This document shows positions 1 through 11,281 of a DNA stretch of 64,000 nucleotides, piece after piece; positions within the stretch are counted from its first letter, which is position 1; each line of letters begins with the position of its first letter. The stretch spans positions 568,070-632,069 of the forward strand of contig MU001687.1 in assembly GCA_010093515.1 (NCBI GenBank), given 5' to 3'. The notes beneath the pieces were generated by a model. That model saw nothing but the letters and a program-made list of their open reading frames with translations. It made no database searches and was not told where the DNA came from. Source of the stretch: Lineolata rhizophorae (lineage: Eukaryota > Ascomycota > Dothideomycetes > Lineolatales > Lineolataceae). The translations under genes and the position numbers were made by a program.

Positions 1-2726
1 CTCCGGCCAGAACTTAGAGGACTCGCACTCCCCGCTGCGTACATAGGAAACGCAAGCTCCCGTCTCCGAAATAACCACTGCCGCATTAGGCAGCATCTGG
101 GAAATCGGGTGCCCGCGGGATCAGCGGTCCAGCATCGGACGCGCCAGTCGTCACAAAAGATGTGTGCTCGAGCGAGAGGCAAGGGCCGCCGCGTGGTCCG
201 CGCAAGAACAAAATCTTCGATTCAACACAATCGCGCGGTTTGGCGGGATCGGCGGTCAAGGTCACTTTCTCACGTTTATTTGCTATCTCTCGCCGCGAGC
301 CGAGCAAATGTTTTACGGCTGCTTCGCTTGAAGGTCGGATGGAGTGGCGGCTGCAATCAGACCGGAGCAACGAGAGAAAAAGTTCAGGGAGATCAGAGGC
401 ACCCCAGGGTATCGATACGGAGTATATGCTGCTACAGGCTGATGTGCGGAGCCAGTGTCGAACGGCAGTGTTGGCACGATGTACCTGTTCGCCGCGCAGT
501 CGGCGGGCCCGGTACTTGGGCTAACAATTGGGTCCCGTCGGTACATACTCCGTATGTACATACGACCTTAAGCTTGTTCCTGATCGGCCGCGCCTCGACG
601 CGGATAATGATAGGCACATGCTACCTACATACACACATACATGATGGGACCCGGTCCTGCATTCGCGCGATTTGAAATCGTTATCGCGGGACTCGCGCAC
701 CTAGGCCAGGCACGAAGAGAGCTTCTGCGGGACCGAGCTGTGAGTCAGGTCGCCCGTGGTGGTGTAGGAGGAGTGGAGGGCGGTCGCACAAAGGCGGCCC
801 ACCAGCAGCTGGCCGAGCCGGCTAGTGCCGCGGCGAACGGGCATTCGTGGCCGGGGGCGGAGGACTCGGAGGTGGGCCTACGCATGTAGGTGTGTATAAC
901 GATGCATTCTGGGTTGCGCTTGCGCAAGGGTTGAGCTTCGCGGCGCCGGGCCCCCAGAGCTCTCTCGTCGACGATACATGAACTCAATCGGGGGAGGGCG
1001 GAGAAGGGCCCCGGCGGGGTTTGGCGGACGATTGCCCGTTTGGACGGCGGGCGGCCGGGGTGCGAGCGACGCAATTGCCGGGGGAGGCGTCGGACAAGGC
1101 ACGGCGGCCGGCTGAGGATGGGCTGGGGGCGGGTGGGCGGGCAGGCGGCCGAGGCTCTGGGCTGGGCTGGGCGCGCGGGCGCGGGCGCGCGTCGTGGGCG
1201 GGAAGCCGGGCGCCAGTCGGCCAGCCAACCCCTGACTCCGTGCGCCGCCCGCCTGCGTCCTGGGCCGCCGCCCGCCCCTCCATCAGGCAGAGAAGAGCGG
1301 GTCCGGGGCCCGCCAGCCGGCGCCCCCAGGCACAAGGCACCGCCCGCCCGCCCTCCGCGGCCGCTCGTCTCCAGGCACGGCGACAAGCGCGCAGTTCCGC
1401 AATAATAATCCCCATTCCATCCCCACCCCCGGCTCTCCGTCGCGGCCAGAGCTGCCCACTCCCTACGACCTCGTCGACGGCCTCGCCGCTCTCGCTCTGT
1501 CTCTCCATCTCCACGCTCGGTGCCGCCGCGCCCCCTTTTGGCGCCCGCCAGCAAAAAGCCCCGGAGAAGTTCGTCGGTGGCGTTGTAGTCTCCAGCTCTG
1601 AAACAGCAAGCCGGAGGAGGCAAGGCCAGAGAGAAAATAAGCTCCTTGTCGCCCGCCGAGACCTATCTCTCCGCAACATCATACATATCAGCCGCCGCCC
1701 CAGCCGCCCGCGCTCCGTCCAGCACCGGCAGTTCCGCCAGCGACCACCTCTTGCAGCCCTCATCGAGAGCGCTGCCAGCCGCCCGCGCTGTCTCCTTCCA
1801 TCGTGCTTCTGGAACGCTCATGAAGGCGCGCATGTCCAAGCGCGTCGACGCCCTGTCCGGATCGCCTGCGCGACGCTCGTAAGTTACGCAGTCGCCGCCG
1901 CAACCTAAAGCTTGCCACGTCTGCAAGACAGAGGGCGTGTGTGAGTGGTGTGTGTGTGCGCGTGCGCGCCGCCCCCCCTCCCCGGCTGCAGCAGCCGGTC
2001 GAGACGAGCGAATCTGCTGCAGGGCCGTGCCGTTTCAGGATTGCGAGCGACGTCTGGACTAGCGTTCCTCCTGCGAAACGCCCGCAACGGTAGTGCCCCC
2101 GGCCACAAGCGGCCAACGTACCCTCGTCGCACCCCAAGAAAGCGGCCGAGTGAAAGAAAGAGGGGGTGGTGCAGCTGCTGCCCGCCGCCTTTTTTCCGCA
2201 ATCCGCCGCCGGCTGCACATCGACACTAGACACTCCCGCCGCACCGCCGACGACACGGACGCAACACACAACACACGCCGGCCCGTGCCTATTGTCCGCT
2301 CCCCTCCTGCACCGCCGTCGCACCGCGCCCGCGCAATCGTCGTCTTTCGCCGTCGTCGCGGCGCTAACGTCGGCCGCGCCTGCCCGTCCTCGCCGCTGCC
2401 GCCCCGTGGCAGGCACCCGCCGAAAAAGGGTCAGTCGTCAGTCCGGAGCCGACCTCGCCTGCCCTTCTCAGCCGCCGTCGCCCCAATCGCCTTCTTTGTC
2501 CGGCGGCCGCCAGGCACAACGCCCGCGTCCGGCCCCGAGCGACAACAATTCCGACCGCGCTCTGCTGCCACCCGCCGTCCTCTCGCGTCCGCAACTCCTT
2601 AATTTCGCCCATCGGCCCAGCGCCTTCGCAACGCCCGCGAACCACCGGCGCCGCTCGCATCGAGCACGACGCCTCCGCTCCCGAAGTCGCTGTTGCTTCG
2701 CGCGGCGGCGCTCCGCACCACGCCCC
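1..2726. other. GC-rich region upstream of the RasGAP gene, no gene recognised
   Basis: No frame here gives a protein I recognise; the long open frames overlap on both strands and are Arg/Pro/Ala/Gly-rich, as expected from GC-rich DNA. From about 1400 to the RasGAP start the plus strand is pyrimidine-rich (CT runs near 1488-1518), which fits a fungal promoter and 5' leader. An alternating purine-pyrimidine run lies at 1948-1969 and an inverted repeat at 541-559. Confidence 0.5.
541..559 (+). repeat. Short inverted repeat containing TACTCCGTA
   Basis: Perfect 8-nt arms GTACATAC and GTATGTAC flank a 3-nt loop. The core TACTCCGTA recurs in inverted form as TACGGAGTA at 416-424. Confidence 0.75.
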
Positions 2727-5401
2727 ATGTCGGTCGCAATGCTGCACGCCCCGTCGCGGGCGTCGACCTCTTCCTCGTCGTCCATGATCCCCGTCTCCCG
2801 CCAGAACACAATTTCCTCGCACGATGGCTCGCGGTCGGTGCGGCAGTCCAAGCGCATGTCGGTGACGGCGCTCTACCTGTCCATGTCGGCGAAGGAGAAG
2901 GAATTGGAAATCGAGGACGACCTAGCCAGAGGTAGGAATCGCAGGCTCGCACGCACTCGTTCGGCCGACCGTGTCGCGAGGCGCGCCGCGCGACGGCTTC
3001 CGCTGACCGTCTCGCAGCCCAGAAAGCTCTCCGCGAACTCAAGGCGAAGATCTCGTCTCAGTCCAAGAAGAATTTCGTGCTCGAAAAGGACGTGCGGTAC
3101 CTCGACTCCCGCATCGCGCTCCTCATCCAGAACCGCATGGCACTGGAAGAAGTATGGCACCCACCTCGACGGCGCTTGCACCGCCTCCACGCAGCATTAA
3201 ATTCGTTAACACCTTGGCAGCAAAATGAAGTCGTCAGCCACCTCGACGACGCCGCCGACCTCCAGGAGGGCTCCTTCCCGAACGACGAGAAGACGCAAAA
3301 GTACGGCAACCTGCTGTACATGCTGCAGACGGAGCCGCGCCACATCGCCCACCTCTGCCGCCTTGTCAGCATGGCCGAGATCGACTCGCTCCTGCAGACC
3401 GTCATGTTCACCATTTACGGGAACCAGTACGAGAGCCGCGAGGAGCATCTATTGTTGACCATGTTTCAGGTATGTGGTGGCGAAATTCGCCATGATTCAT
3501 ACGCCGCTAATGACGATCTTCAGTCCGTGCTCACGTACCAATTCGACAATACCCCGGACTACTCGTCGCTACTGCGCGCCAACACTCCGGTGTCGCGCAT
3601 GATGACCACGTACACCCGCCGCGGGCCCGGCCAGAGCTTCCTGAAGACGGTACTGGCCGATAAGATCAACCATCTCATTCAGCTCAAGGACCTCGACCTA
3701 GAAATTAACCCGCTCAAAGTGTACGAGCGCATGCTCAGCGATAAAGAGGAGAAGGACGGCAGCCTCCCGGCACATCTTCCGCGGGGCGTGACAGCCGAGC
3801 AGGCCGCCGAGAACGATGAGGTGCAGGCCATTATCCGGCCGCGGGTGGAGACGCTAATGAGCATCGCGAATTCTTTCCTCGACACCATTATCGAGGGCCT
3901 GGAAGAGACGCCGTACGGCATCCGGTGGATCTGCAAGCAGATTCGCAGCCTGTCGAAGCGGAAATATCCCGACGCCCAGGACCACACGATTTGCACCCTG
4001 ATTGGTGGCTTCTTCTTCCTTAGGTTCATCAACCCCGCCATCGTCACTCCCAGGTCGTACATGCTTATCGACGCGAATCCGGCTGAAAACCCGAAACGCA
4101 CCCTTACATATGTAAGATTCTGCGCCCCTGTTTTACCTTTTGCTTCACCCGATTGGGCGGCCGTTGACCAATGACGTCTTGCAGATTGCCAAAATGCTGC
4201 AGAACCTCGCCAACAAGCCGTCGTACGCCAAGGAGCCGTACATGGTCAAGTTGCAGCCGTTCATCCAGCAGAACAAGGAGCGCATCAATAAGTTTATGCT
4301 CGACCTCTGCGAGGTGCAAGACTTTTACGAGAGCTTGGAATTCGACAATTACGTCGCCCTATCTAAGAAGGATCTCGAGCTCTCCATCACGCTCAACGAA
4401 GTGTACGCAACGCACGCGTTACTCGAGAGGCACAGTGCCGAATTGGTGAGGCGTGCGACCCAATTCGCCGCAGGCGACCGTGCTGACTGTTTCAGGCCAA
4501 GGAAGAGAATTCCCATCTCAGCCAACTTCTTGCCGAACTCGGGCCCGCGCCTGACCAGCTTCCTCGCAAGGACAACCGTGCCATCAACCTGCCTCTATAT
4601 AGCAAATGGGAGCTTCCGATCGACGACATCACCAACCAGCTCGATGTCACGCAAGAAGAGATTTACTTCATGGAAGCCAAATCCACCTTCGTCATGATTC
4701 TCCGCTCGCTTCCGCCCAACACCTCCATCACGCGGCGGCCGCTGCGGCTCGACCGCGTGGCGGAAGCTGCCGCTACGACCAAGAACGACTCGGTCATGGT
4801 CAAGAAGGGCATCCGCTGCATGGAGCTGTTGTCGCAGCTGCAGGAGCTAGGGGTCATCGACAAGGAGGACGGCTTCGCACTCCTGAGAGACGAAGTCGAG
4901 CAAGAGCTGGTTCACCTGGGATCGATCAAGGACAAGGTCATGGAAGAGACGCGCAAGCTTGATGAGGTGTACCGAACCATCCGCGACCACAACACGTACC
5001 TGGTCGGGCAGCTGGAGACGTACAAGTCGTACTTGCACAACGTGCGGTCGCAATCCGAAGGCACGCGGCGCAAGCAGCAGAAGCACCAGGTGCTGGGCCC
5101 TTACAAGTTCACGCACCAGCAGCTGGAGAAGGAAGGCGTGATCCAGAAGTCAAACGTGCCAGAGAACCGACGCGCGAACATCTTCTTCAACTTCACGAGC
5201 CCTCTGCCCGGAACCTTCGTCATCTCCCTGCACTACAAGGGCCGCAACCGCGGCCTGCTCGAGCTCGACCTCAAGCTCGACGACCTGCTCGAGATGCAGA
5301 AGGATAGCCAGGAGGACCTCGATCTCGAGTACGTCCAGTTCAACGTCACCAAGGTGCTCGCGCTACTCAACAAGCGCTTCGCGCGCAAGAAGGGTTGGTA
5401 G
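2727..5401 (+). CDS. gapA: Ras GTPase-activating protein (GapA / S. pombe Gap1 type)
   Basis: This protein stimulates GTP hydrolysis by Ras and so switches off Ras signalling, at the cell cortex in fungi. Model: exons 2727-2931, 3018-3151, 3221-3469, 3524-4111, 4185-4445, 4496-5401, giving 780 residues with phase kept at every junction. A Ser-rich N-terminus (about 1-60) precedes a short helical segment, then the RasGAP domain (about 190-410). The likely arginine finger is R214 in LLRANTPVSRM, and the hallmark FLRFINPAIVTP lies near 362. A RasGAP C-terminal domain covers about 560-720, with a charged coiled segment around KVMEETRKLDEVYRTIRDH. This layout, with a RasGAP_C domain and no IQ or calponin-homology domain visible, fits the fungal GapA/Gap1 group better than IQGAP. 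The start is the first ATG followed by family-like sequence; an in-frame upstream extension is low-complexity and probably leader. Confidence 0.93.
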
Positions 5402-5837
5402 AGCGTAGGGGCGCTCGGGGGCGACCAATGGTCGGAGCCGTTCTTTTCGGGCCGGGTCGAGCGTTGCGGGGCGCTCAGGTTAATTGATCGCTGTCTGTGG
5501 GTTGATGGATCATCGTCGGTCGAAATGTTTTTGGGATACCCCTTGTCAGATTCTTTTTACTTGGTCTTTCTGGGTGAATGGGACAACGCGCTAGGAAGTT
5601 GAGCGGTGGGATGTGGCGTGGGTAGGAGGGCACACGGAGGCCTTCTTCGTCCCGAGGACGTGGTTCGCCATCCCTTTGATGTCCACAACGTCACGTGATT
5701 GCATCCCTGGGCGGTTCGCCCTTGCGCGGTGTGCTTGCCCTACTTCTCTGCGATGGTTGTGTTTCTTTAATGGCTGTGTGAAGAGCGCGGAAATATGCGC
5801 GGTGGAGGTTTGACTTCACGCATTGTCTACTTCCAAA

Positions 5838-5849
5838 TTTTTTTTTTTT
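5838..5849 (+). repeat. 12-T homopolymer run
   Basis: A homopolymeric T run about 440 bp past the RasGAP stop, in a T-rich stretch. Confidence 0.9.
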
Positions 5850-7089
5850 CTCTAGCCAGTTTACTCGCTGTTCTAAACCCTTGTAATAATTACGAGTGTT
5901 TTATACCGTGCACTCGAGACTTTCTTTGTTCGTCCTGAACCCACTATTCTTTGTTTTCGCCCTATTTTCCGCGTTGCAAGCGCCCACGTCTTCTCTTGTT
6001 CTCTTTTCATACCTGTCGGTGTCACCTTTTTATCCCTTTCCCGTTGTGCTTCTTCGACTAGCTTTGTGCCTCCCGTCCACCCATCCGGTCGATCGCGATT
6101 CTTGTAGGAAAAAATGTCGGTGCTAGCAGGGTCCGGAGAGCTTGACTCGGTACGAGTTCCGCTAGAAAGGAGTGAGTGTACTCATGTGCGCGCGACGTCG
6201 GATCTAGAATGTCTAGGGCTTCGATAGAGGGGAGACGGGCCCCTGCCTGGCCCGCCGGAATGGATGCGCCGCCCTCGGCCGTCTTGCGGCGTCCTGCCCT
6301 CTTGCTTGCCTTGTGCGCCCTCCCTTGCGCCCCGGCTGGTCCGACGCGGGAGTGGCGCGTGTAGTGCGGCGGGAGGGCCCGGCCGTTCGCGCAGGGTCGG
6401 TCCCGCTTTTGCGTGTGCGCATGCGTTGTCTGGTTTTGCTGGGGGAGGAGTCGCGCCGTGTGGCCGCGGGCAATTAGTTGCTTGGACTGGGGCGGGTTGG
6501 GGTCGCGCTTGTTGGCTGGTTGCTACTGGTACTACTGCTGTCTTGCGTTCCGTGGTCCTCGTCTTGCGCCAAGCAATGTTATTCTTTTCATATTTTTCAT
6601 TCATATTTCTTCTTGGACTTCGGGGCATGGGTTCTTACGTTTCTTGCGAGTTGCAGTGCATGTTGTGCGTCGGCGATGCGAGGAGGGACTCACGAGGTCC
6701 CGGGCCTTGGGCTCGAGGTATGTAGGATGGATGGGCGATGGGCGACTGGCGGCGATGGGCGGCGTTTTTTTCTTCTTTCTTTTTTCTGGTCGGACGATAT
6801 CCATGTACCACTACGAGGGGAGAGGGGAATTTAATTCGAGGGTAATTGCTGCTGGGAAGAATGCGTTGTGCGAACGGACTGGAGTCGTTGGTGGGAGTGA
6901 GGCGTGTGATGCGCCTTTGTTTGACTGAGTGAGGCTATTGCAGAGATAACTTGTCTGTGCCGCCTCCGTTCATTTTGACTAGGGGCCGCTGCAATCTGCG
7001 GCGCGAGTGTCTCCGCCCTCGCAGGGCGAAGTTCAATCTGTGACGCTAATCAGCGAAGCGATCGGCGTGTGCGTCCGTCGTTGCGCTAA

Positions 7090-7142
7090 GCTAGCTGTCA
7101 CGATAGCTAGCCGTTCTGTTGTGCCGCCGCCTAGCTAGCGGC
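7090..7142 (+). repeat. Two adjacent GCTAGC-containing hairpins
   Basis: The arms 7090-7096 and 7105-7111 (GCTAGCT / AGCTAGC) are complementary around an 8-nt loop. The arms 7126-7130 and 7138-7142 (GCCGC / GCGGC) are complementary around a 7-nt loop that again carries CTAGCTA, and are followed by TTTT. Confidence 0.6.
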
Positions 7143-8156
7143 TTTTCAGGCGCGTTGCTGTCTCTGTCGCGCGGGTCACAAGTGAGCGTGTGACGTAGAG
7201 CAGTCCGACCCAAAGGAAACGCCCGGCTGTCCAGGGCCCGTGAGACGTCCCCGTCGGTGATTCATCGCCCTACGTATCCGCGCGGCACCCGGCATCCGGC
7301 ATCGCGAGCGACAGGCCCCATCGATCAATCGCTCACTCGCTCAACCACGCAGCCCGGCGGGTATGTGCGCTTGCCCTCCACGCTCGCGCCCCGGCTTGCC
7401 GAGCACCTACTGTATGTACGCATCCCGCTCGGAGCACGCGCCGCCCGCCAAACGCAGGAGGAGGAGCCTTGAGACTTGCGTGTGTGCGCCTCGAGCGCGC
7501 CGGGACTCCTGCTTGAAGCAAACCTGCGCCGGCCACCGGGTCCTACCGTTTATGTGGGGGTGTCTTGGTGGGCGTTGTGCCGTCGTACACCTGTTGGGTT
7601 GCTAGCTGGGTGGCCGGGTGGGACGTCGGGGCGTGTGTTTGGCGTTCTTTTGCTCTGTGTGTTTTGCGCCGAGAGAGGGGGTTCGGGTGGGTTTTCGTTG
7701 TGGGACTGTTGCGGGAAGTGTGGGGAGGGATGAGGGGGGGTGGGCGGGTCCCTGCATGTTGCCCGCGAGAGGAGGCGGTTCGGTGGTGGGTGAGGTCGAG
7801 GGGTGGGTTTTGGGATAGTGTGTTGATGTTTTGCAGTTCACGTGGCGAGTGGTGGATGGCGAGATTTTGACAGAGAAGAGTTGCTATTGCTACTTGAGTG
7901 CTAAAGGAATACAATAGTGGAGAAAGAGGTCGTAATGTAAACGCATAGTTTCCCAGTATGCTTGCCCGTAGGTCTCATTTACATGGATGGGGTTGAACTC
8001 TCATGAATGAGTGGGGCTGAAGGAACTAGGTAATGAATGTTAAGAACTGAAGTGACTGATGGAGTCCAGAGCCTGGCAATTCAGCTCTCAATAGAGTGCT
8101 CTTACATGGAGCTCAGGACTTCACTATGGAACAAAGATAATGTACGTCCCCTTCAT

Positions 8157-9011
8157 TTAATAGTGATAAATGGATTTCCACCGGGATTCCGGCTCTGGGC
8201 CGCCGATAAACCCGTACGTCAAGGCATAACATTCAATACGCCTCTTAACTTTCTCTGCAGGATAGTGTCCGAAGAGGCCGAACTCCTCCTGGAGAACGCA
8301 GTCCCAGGTATGAATGTGTACGTACATGTTCTCAATGGCTTCCCGGACGGCCTCTCGATCGGTGGTCTTGTAGAAGCTGTTGCCCCTACCACTCTCGAGC
8401 AATGCTTCCTTCCAAAAGCCGACAATCCTTCTTTCAAAACCCGTTGGATGACTCCAGTCTACCTGCGGCGGTCCAGAGAGGAACCGAGACACTTGATGGT
8501 TGGTTTCCTCTCGCTCTCGGCTGGAAAATTCCCACACGTCCATGCCTGCAAGTATCCGAGCACGGCATTTGATAGCGCTGCCGGTTATCTTGTCACTTCC
8601 GTCGAGATACTGGAAGATACGCTGCACGGCCCGGATAGCATCCGCGATAGCCTCTTTCGTACTGAAAAACATGATTTCCCGTTTGTCGTAGCCTGCGGAT
8701 AGCAGCAAATCCATAAAGTCATGCCGAAGGACCGTTGTCCAGCCTTTGGCAGTGTTTTGGAACCTCTTGTACCCATACGGTGCGTCTTCCGAGCCCTCGA
8801 GGCAGTACTCTATTGCGGTGACGTCTACCTTCTTGTGATATTTGCCATCCAAGACGCGACAATTTTTGTTGTAATTTTCGGCCAGCGATACTTTCGTCGC
8901 TGGGCCGAACTCTGGGAAGAGGGATATGTAATTCCACGTAACGTAGATGGCCTTCCTGAGTGCAGAGTATTCGGCCTCCGGGAAGGACTGGATCTCTTGA
9001 TTCTTCGACAT
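8157..9011 (-). CDS. Unrecognised protein, family with C-terminal YGFIGG motif (member A)
   Basis: A single uninterrupted 284-residue frame starts at an ATG and ends in TAA. I do not recognise a domain. It looks soluble, with no signal peptide or membrane helix, and is mixed alpha-helical with many aromatic and charged residues. It resembles the broken frame at 11282-12233: both have an N-terminal LR/LK helix with aromatic residues, a GW-x-x-VL segment (NTAKGWTTVL against NELEGWNQVL), an FE-x-x-[IV]V-x-x-W segment, and end near YGFIGG. The two are therefore probably diverged paralogues about 2.3 kb apart on the same strand, in an AT-richer island between core genes. Function unknown. Confidence 0.7.
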   Translation of the reverse strand: MSKNQEIQSFPEAEYSALRKAIYVTWNYISLFPEFGPATKVSLAENYNKNCRVLDGKYHKKVDVTAIEYCLEGSEDAPYGYKRFQNTAKGWTTVLRHDFMDLLLSAGYDKREIMFFSTKEAIADAIRAVQRIFQYLDGSDKITGSAIKCRARILAGMDVWEFSSREREETNHQVSRFLSGPPQVDWSHPTGFERRIVGFWKEALLESGRGNSFYKTTDREAVREAIENMYVHIHTWDCVLQEEFGLFGHYPAEKVKRRIECYALTYGFIGGPEPESRWKSIYHY

Positions 9012-11281
9012 TGGACCTTGCTTCAGGGGATGTCAAGGACTTTGTCTACATCCAAGTGAGCTTGCTAGTTTTGAGGACCGAGGATCTCGAAATGCGTGAG
9101 AGTCAAATGTTTGCAAAGTGCTATTCTAATAGCCTTATTTATTCTCGTTGTCACCCATAGATCACGTGCATACATGACGTATAGGTGAATGCAGACAACG
9201 AGCCCAAGCGCCCTCCTTAAAAAGCGAGGCTTCGCCCACACACAGACACCTTTCCAATACAACCTCAATTGTCAATTTCTGTGTGCGGCCAAAGGCCACT
9301 TTAAATGTGAGGCTCGTACTAGGTAAAAAGCTGGTAGGGTTCCTACTTTTAGGCCGCTAGGATGGGTCCAGAAATTGGTTCCGTGGACGCAATCTGGAAC
9401 TCGATCTCCCACTAAATGAGCGGTGGTGTCGGTATTGCCACCTACAAAATAGCTCTCTATGGACATTCCCTCTGATTACCAAGCCAGCCTTCCACCCGCT
9501 GACCTTTCTACCCCAAATGGTGGTTCTATCTCATCCTGCCCAACCGGGTGGAGGAAGACCAAAAGCAGAGCGGCCTCGAGAGGCTGGAAGCGCTGACCAT
9601 TAAGAAAAATCTCTCTGCGGAGCCAGGTTATTCGTTATCAGAAGAATCGGTATGTACCACTTGACCTCATATAGAAGGTCTTCGAAGCAACTCAGAAGTT
9701 AAAGAACGCGCTGAGGAAGAGCCACTATGAGGAAGTTGCTATGGAACAAGACTGGCTCGCGTTCTGGAAAATCCGGGATACACAGCACACATCGGAGAAT
9801 AGTTAGATTTAGCATGATATGCATGATTCTGGATGCTCCATGACTGTGGGAAGGCTAAATCCACTTGAGCAACAGGCGACGTTTGGAAACAAGCTCGTAA
9901 ACAATATCGGCCGCCAGAGTAAGCTTGTTGCAGTCTGAATCGATTGCTTCCCAATCAATGCGGAAAATATTTGGAGTCTAATCCAATTGGATATTATCCA
10001 TTCTGCTAATCTAAGATAGAATCTAAGACTATGTAATACCATTGATTTTCAACATCACCTCATCGCACGCCCGTATCCGAAGCTCAAGATATCTGTTTAA
10101 CTATCCATTTCGCACTATCTACGGCATCAAATCTCGTAGAATTTGAGCATATTGTATTATTTCTAGCTCCGTAGCCGTCGTATAGCCTTAGAATGCCTAC
10201 GTGGAAGTACAACCTCATCTCTGTTACTATAAGCCCTGCGAGAGAGAAGATCCACTCTAGCTCAGAGCTCATAGCAGGGCTGGCGCTGGGGCTTATAGAC
10301 TGAGCCGGAGAAGGGCCTACAGACGAGCCTATGAATTGGTTTATAGACTCAAGGAGAAAGCTCGGTTTTGAAGGGTTAGGAATGGTCGTAGACAGGCTTG
10401 GTAAGGAAGTGGTCTGCTGAGAGAGGAGGAGAGAGTATTTTCCAGTGGAGTAGCAAGGAGGTCTATTTAGAACAACGCGATGGGATATACTTACGGAAAT
10501 TCTGGTAATTTTCCCCTAAATGTGCTGTGTAAATGCTTATTTATGGTATTAGAACCTCTTTCTATCGATATCTATCTCATCGCAGCTTACGTAGCCGAAG
10601 GGCAGTAGTGATCTACGTGTTAAGGCCTTATTCTATAGTTCACGGGCCCTTAAAACTCCACTATTATTCTGTCGAGCAAAAAGCGCCAATTTTTCGATTT
10701 AGCTGCATTCCATAGACTCGCTCTGTGGATATAATTAGTGTGCAATCCACACTATCTGGAAGTTCGCTTGAAATACTTTTCGCACTGAGCATAGTAGGCA
10801 TTTAGGAATCTATACAGTAAGAATACTTGCATCAGAACCCCTTAGCTTAAGGAAGCGTATATCGAACTAACTCAAGCAAACAAGAGCTTTAGAATCTGCA
10901 TTGAAGATTCCCAACACGAAGAATGTCAAGAGATAGACTCACTGGTTAGCCTGTAGATTCAAGGAGGGTTGGCGTCTAAAGGGTTCAAGGAGTCTTCTCT
11001 TAGACAAAATCATACGTAGTGGCCAAACCAAGTTTCAAGGCCTAGCCTAAGTTTGGTTAAGATCATAAAGTCTAGTTTAAGTCGGAAGCTTCCACAAATG
11101 AGCCATGCACGGTGTAGACTAGATATCTAAAGCACATCGAAGTTCAAGAACTTCTATCTCCAATAAAGCTATCTACCGATAAATAACGTACGCACTACTT
11201 GGTAAGGGTGACCAAACACATGTACAAAAAAGCACCATCCACCATAGCAGAGTTTTCAGTTACCGACTATAGAAATGTCCT
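9012..11281. other. AT-rich intergenic DNA between the two paralogues
   Basis: No coding frame longer than about 80 residues looks real. The DNA is rich in TA dinucleotides and in short tag/cta words, especially 10,080-11,200, unlike the GC-rich flanks. That would fit an old repeat decayed by repeat-induced point mutation, but no terminal repeats or transposase remnants could be recognised. Confidence 0.4.

Larger units (their letters stand above)
5402..8156. other. Intergenic region with T-rich tracts and hairpins, no gene recognised
   Basis: It lies between the convergent RasGAP gene and the unknown gene at 8157-9011. It holds a 12-T run at 5838-5849, further T/C-rich stretches near 6760-6790, and G-rich DNA around 7720-7800. 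Two hairpins sit at 7090-7111 and 7126-7142, the second followed by a T run. No open frame resembles a known protein. Confidence 0.45.

Noticed and set aside
745-1908. Long overlapping open frames on both strands (292, 259 and 295 codons)
   Set aside because: They lie in GC-rich DNA, are dominated by Arg/Pro/Ala/Gly, overlap each other on opposite strands and show no protein motif.
9012-11281. Transposon remnant in AT-rich DNA
   Set aside because: No terminal repeats, target-site duplication or conserved enzyme motif could be seen; only composition suggests it.
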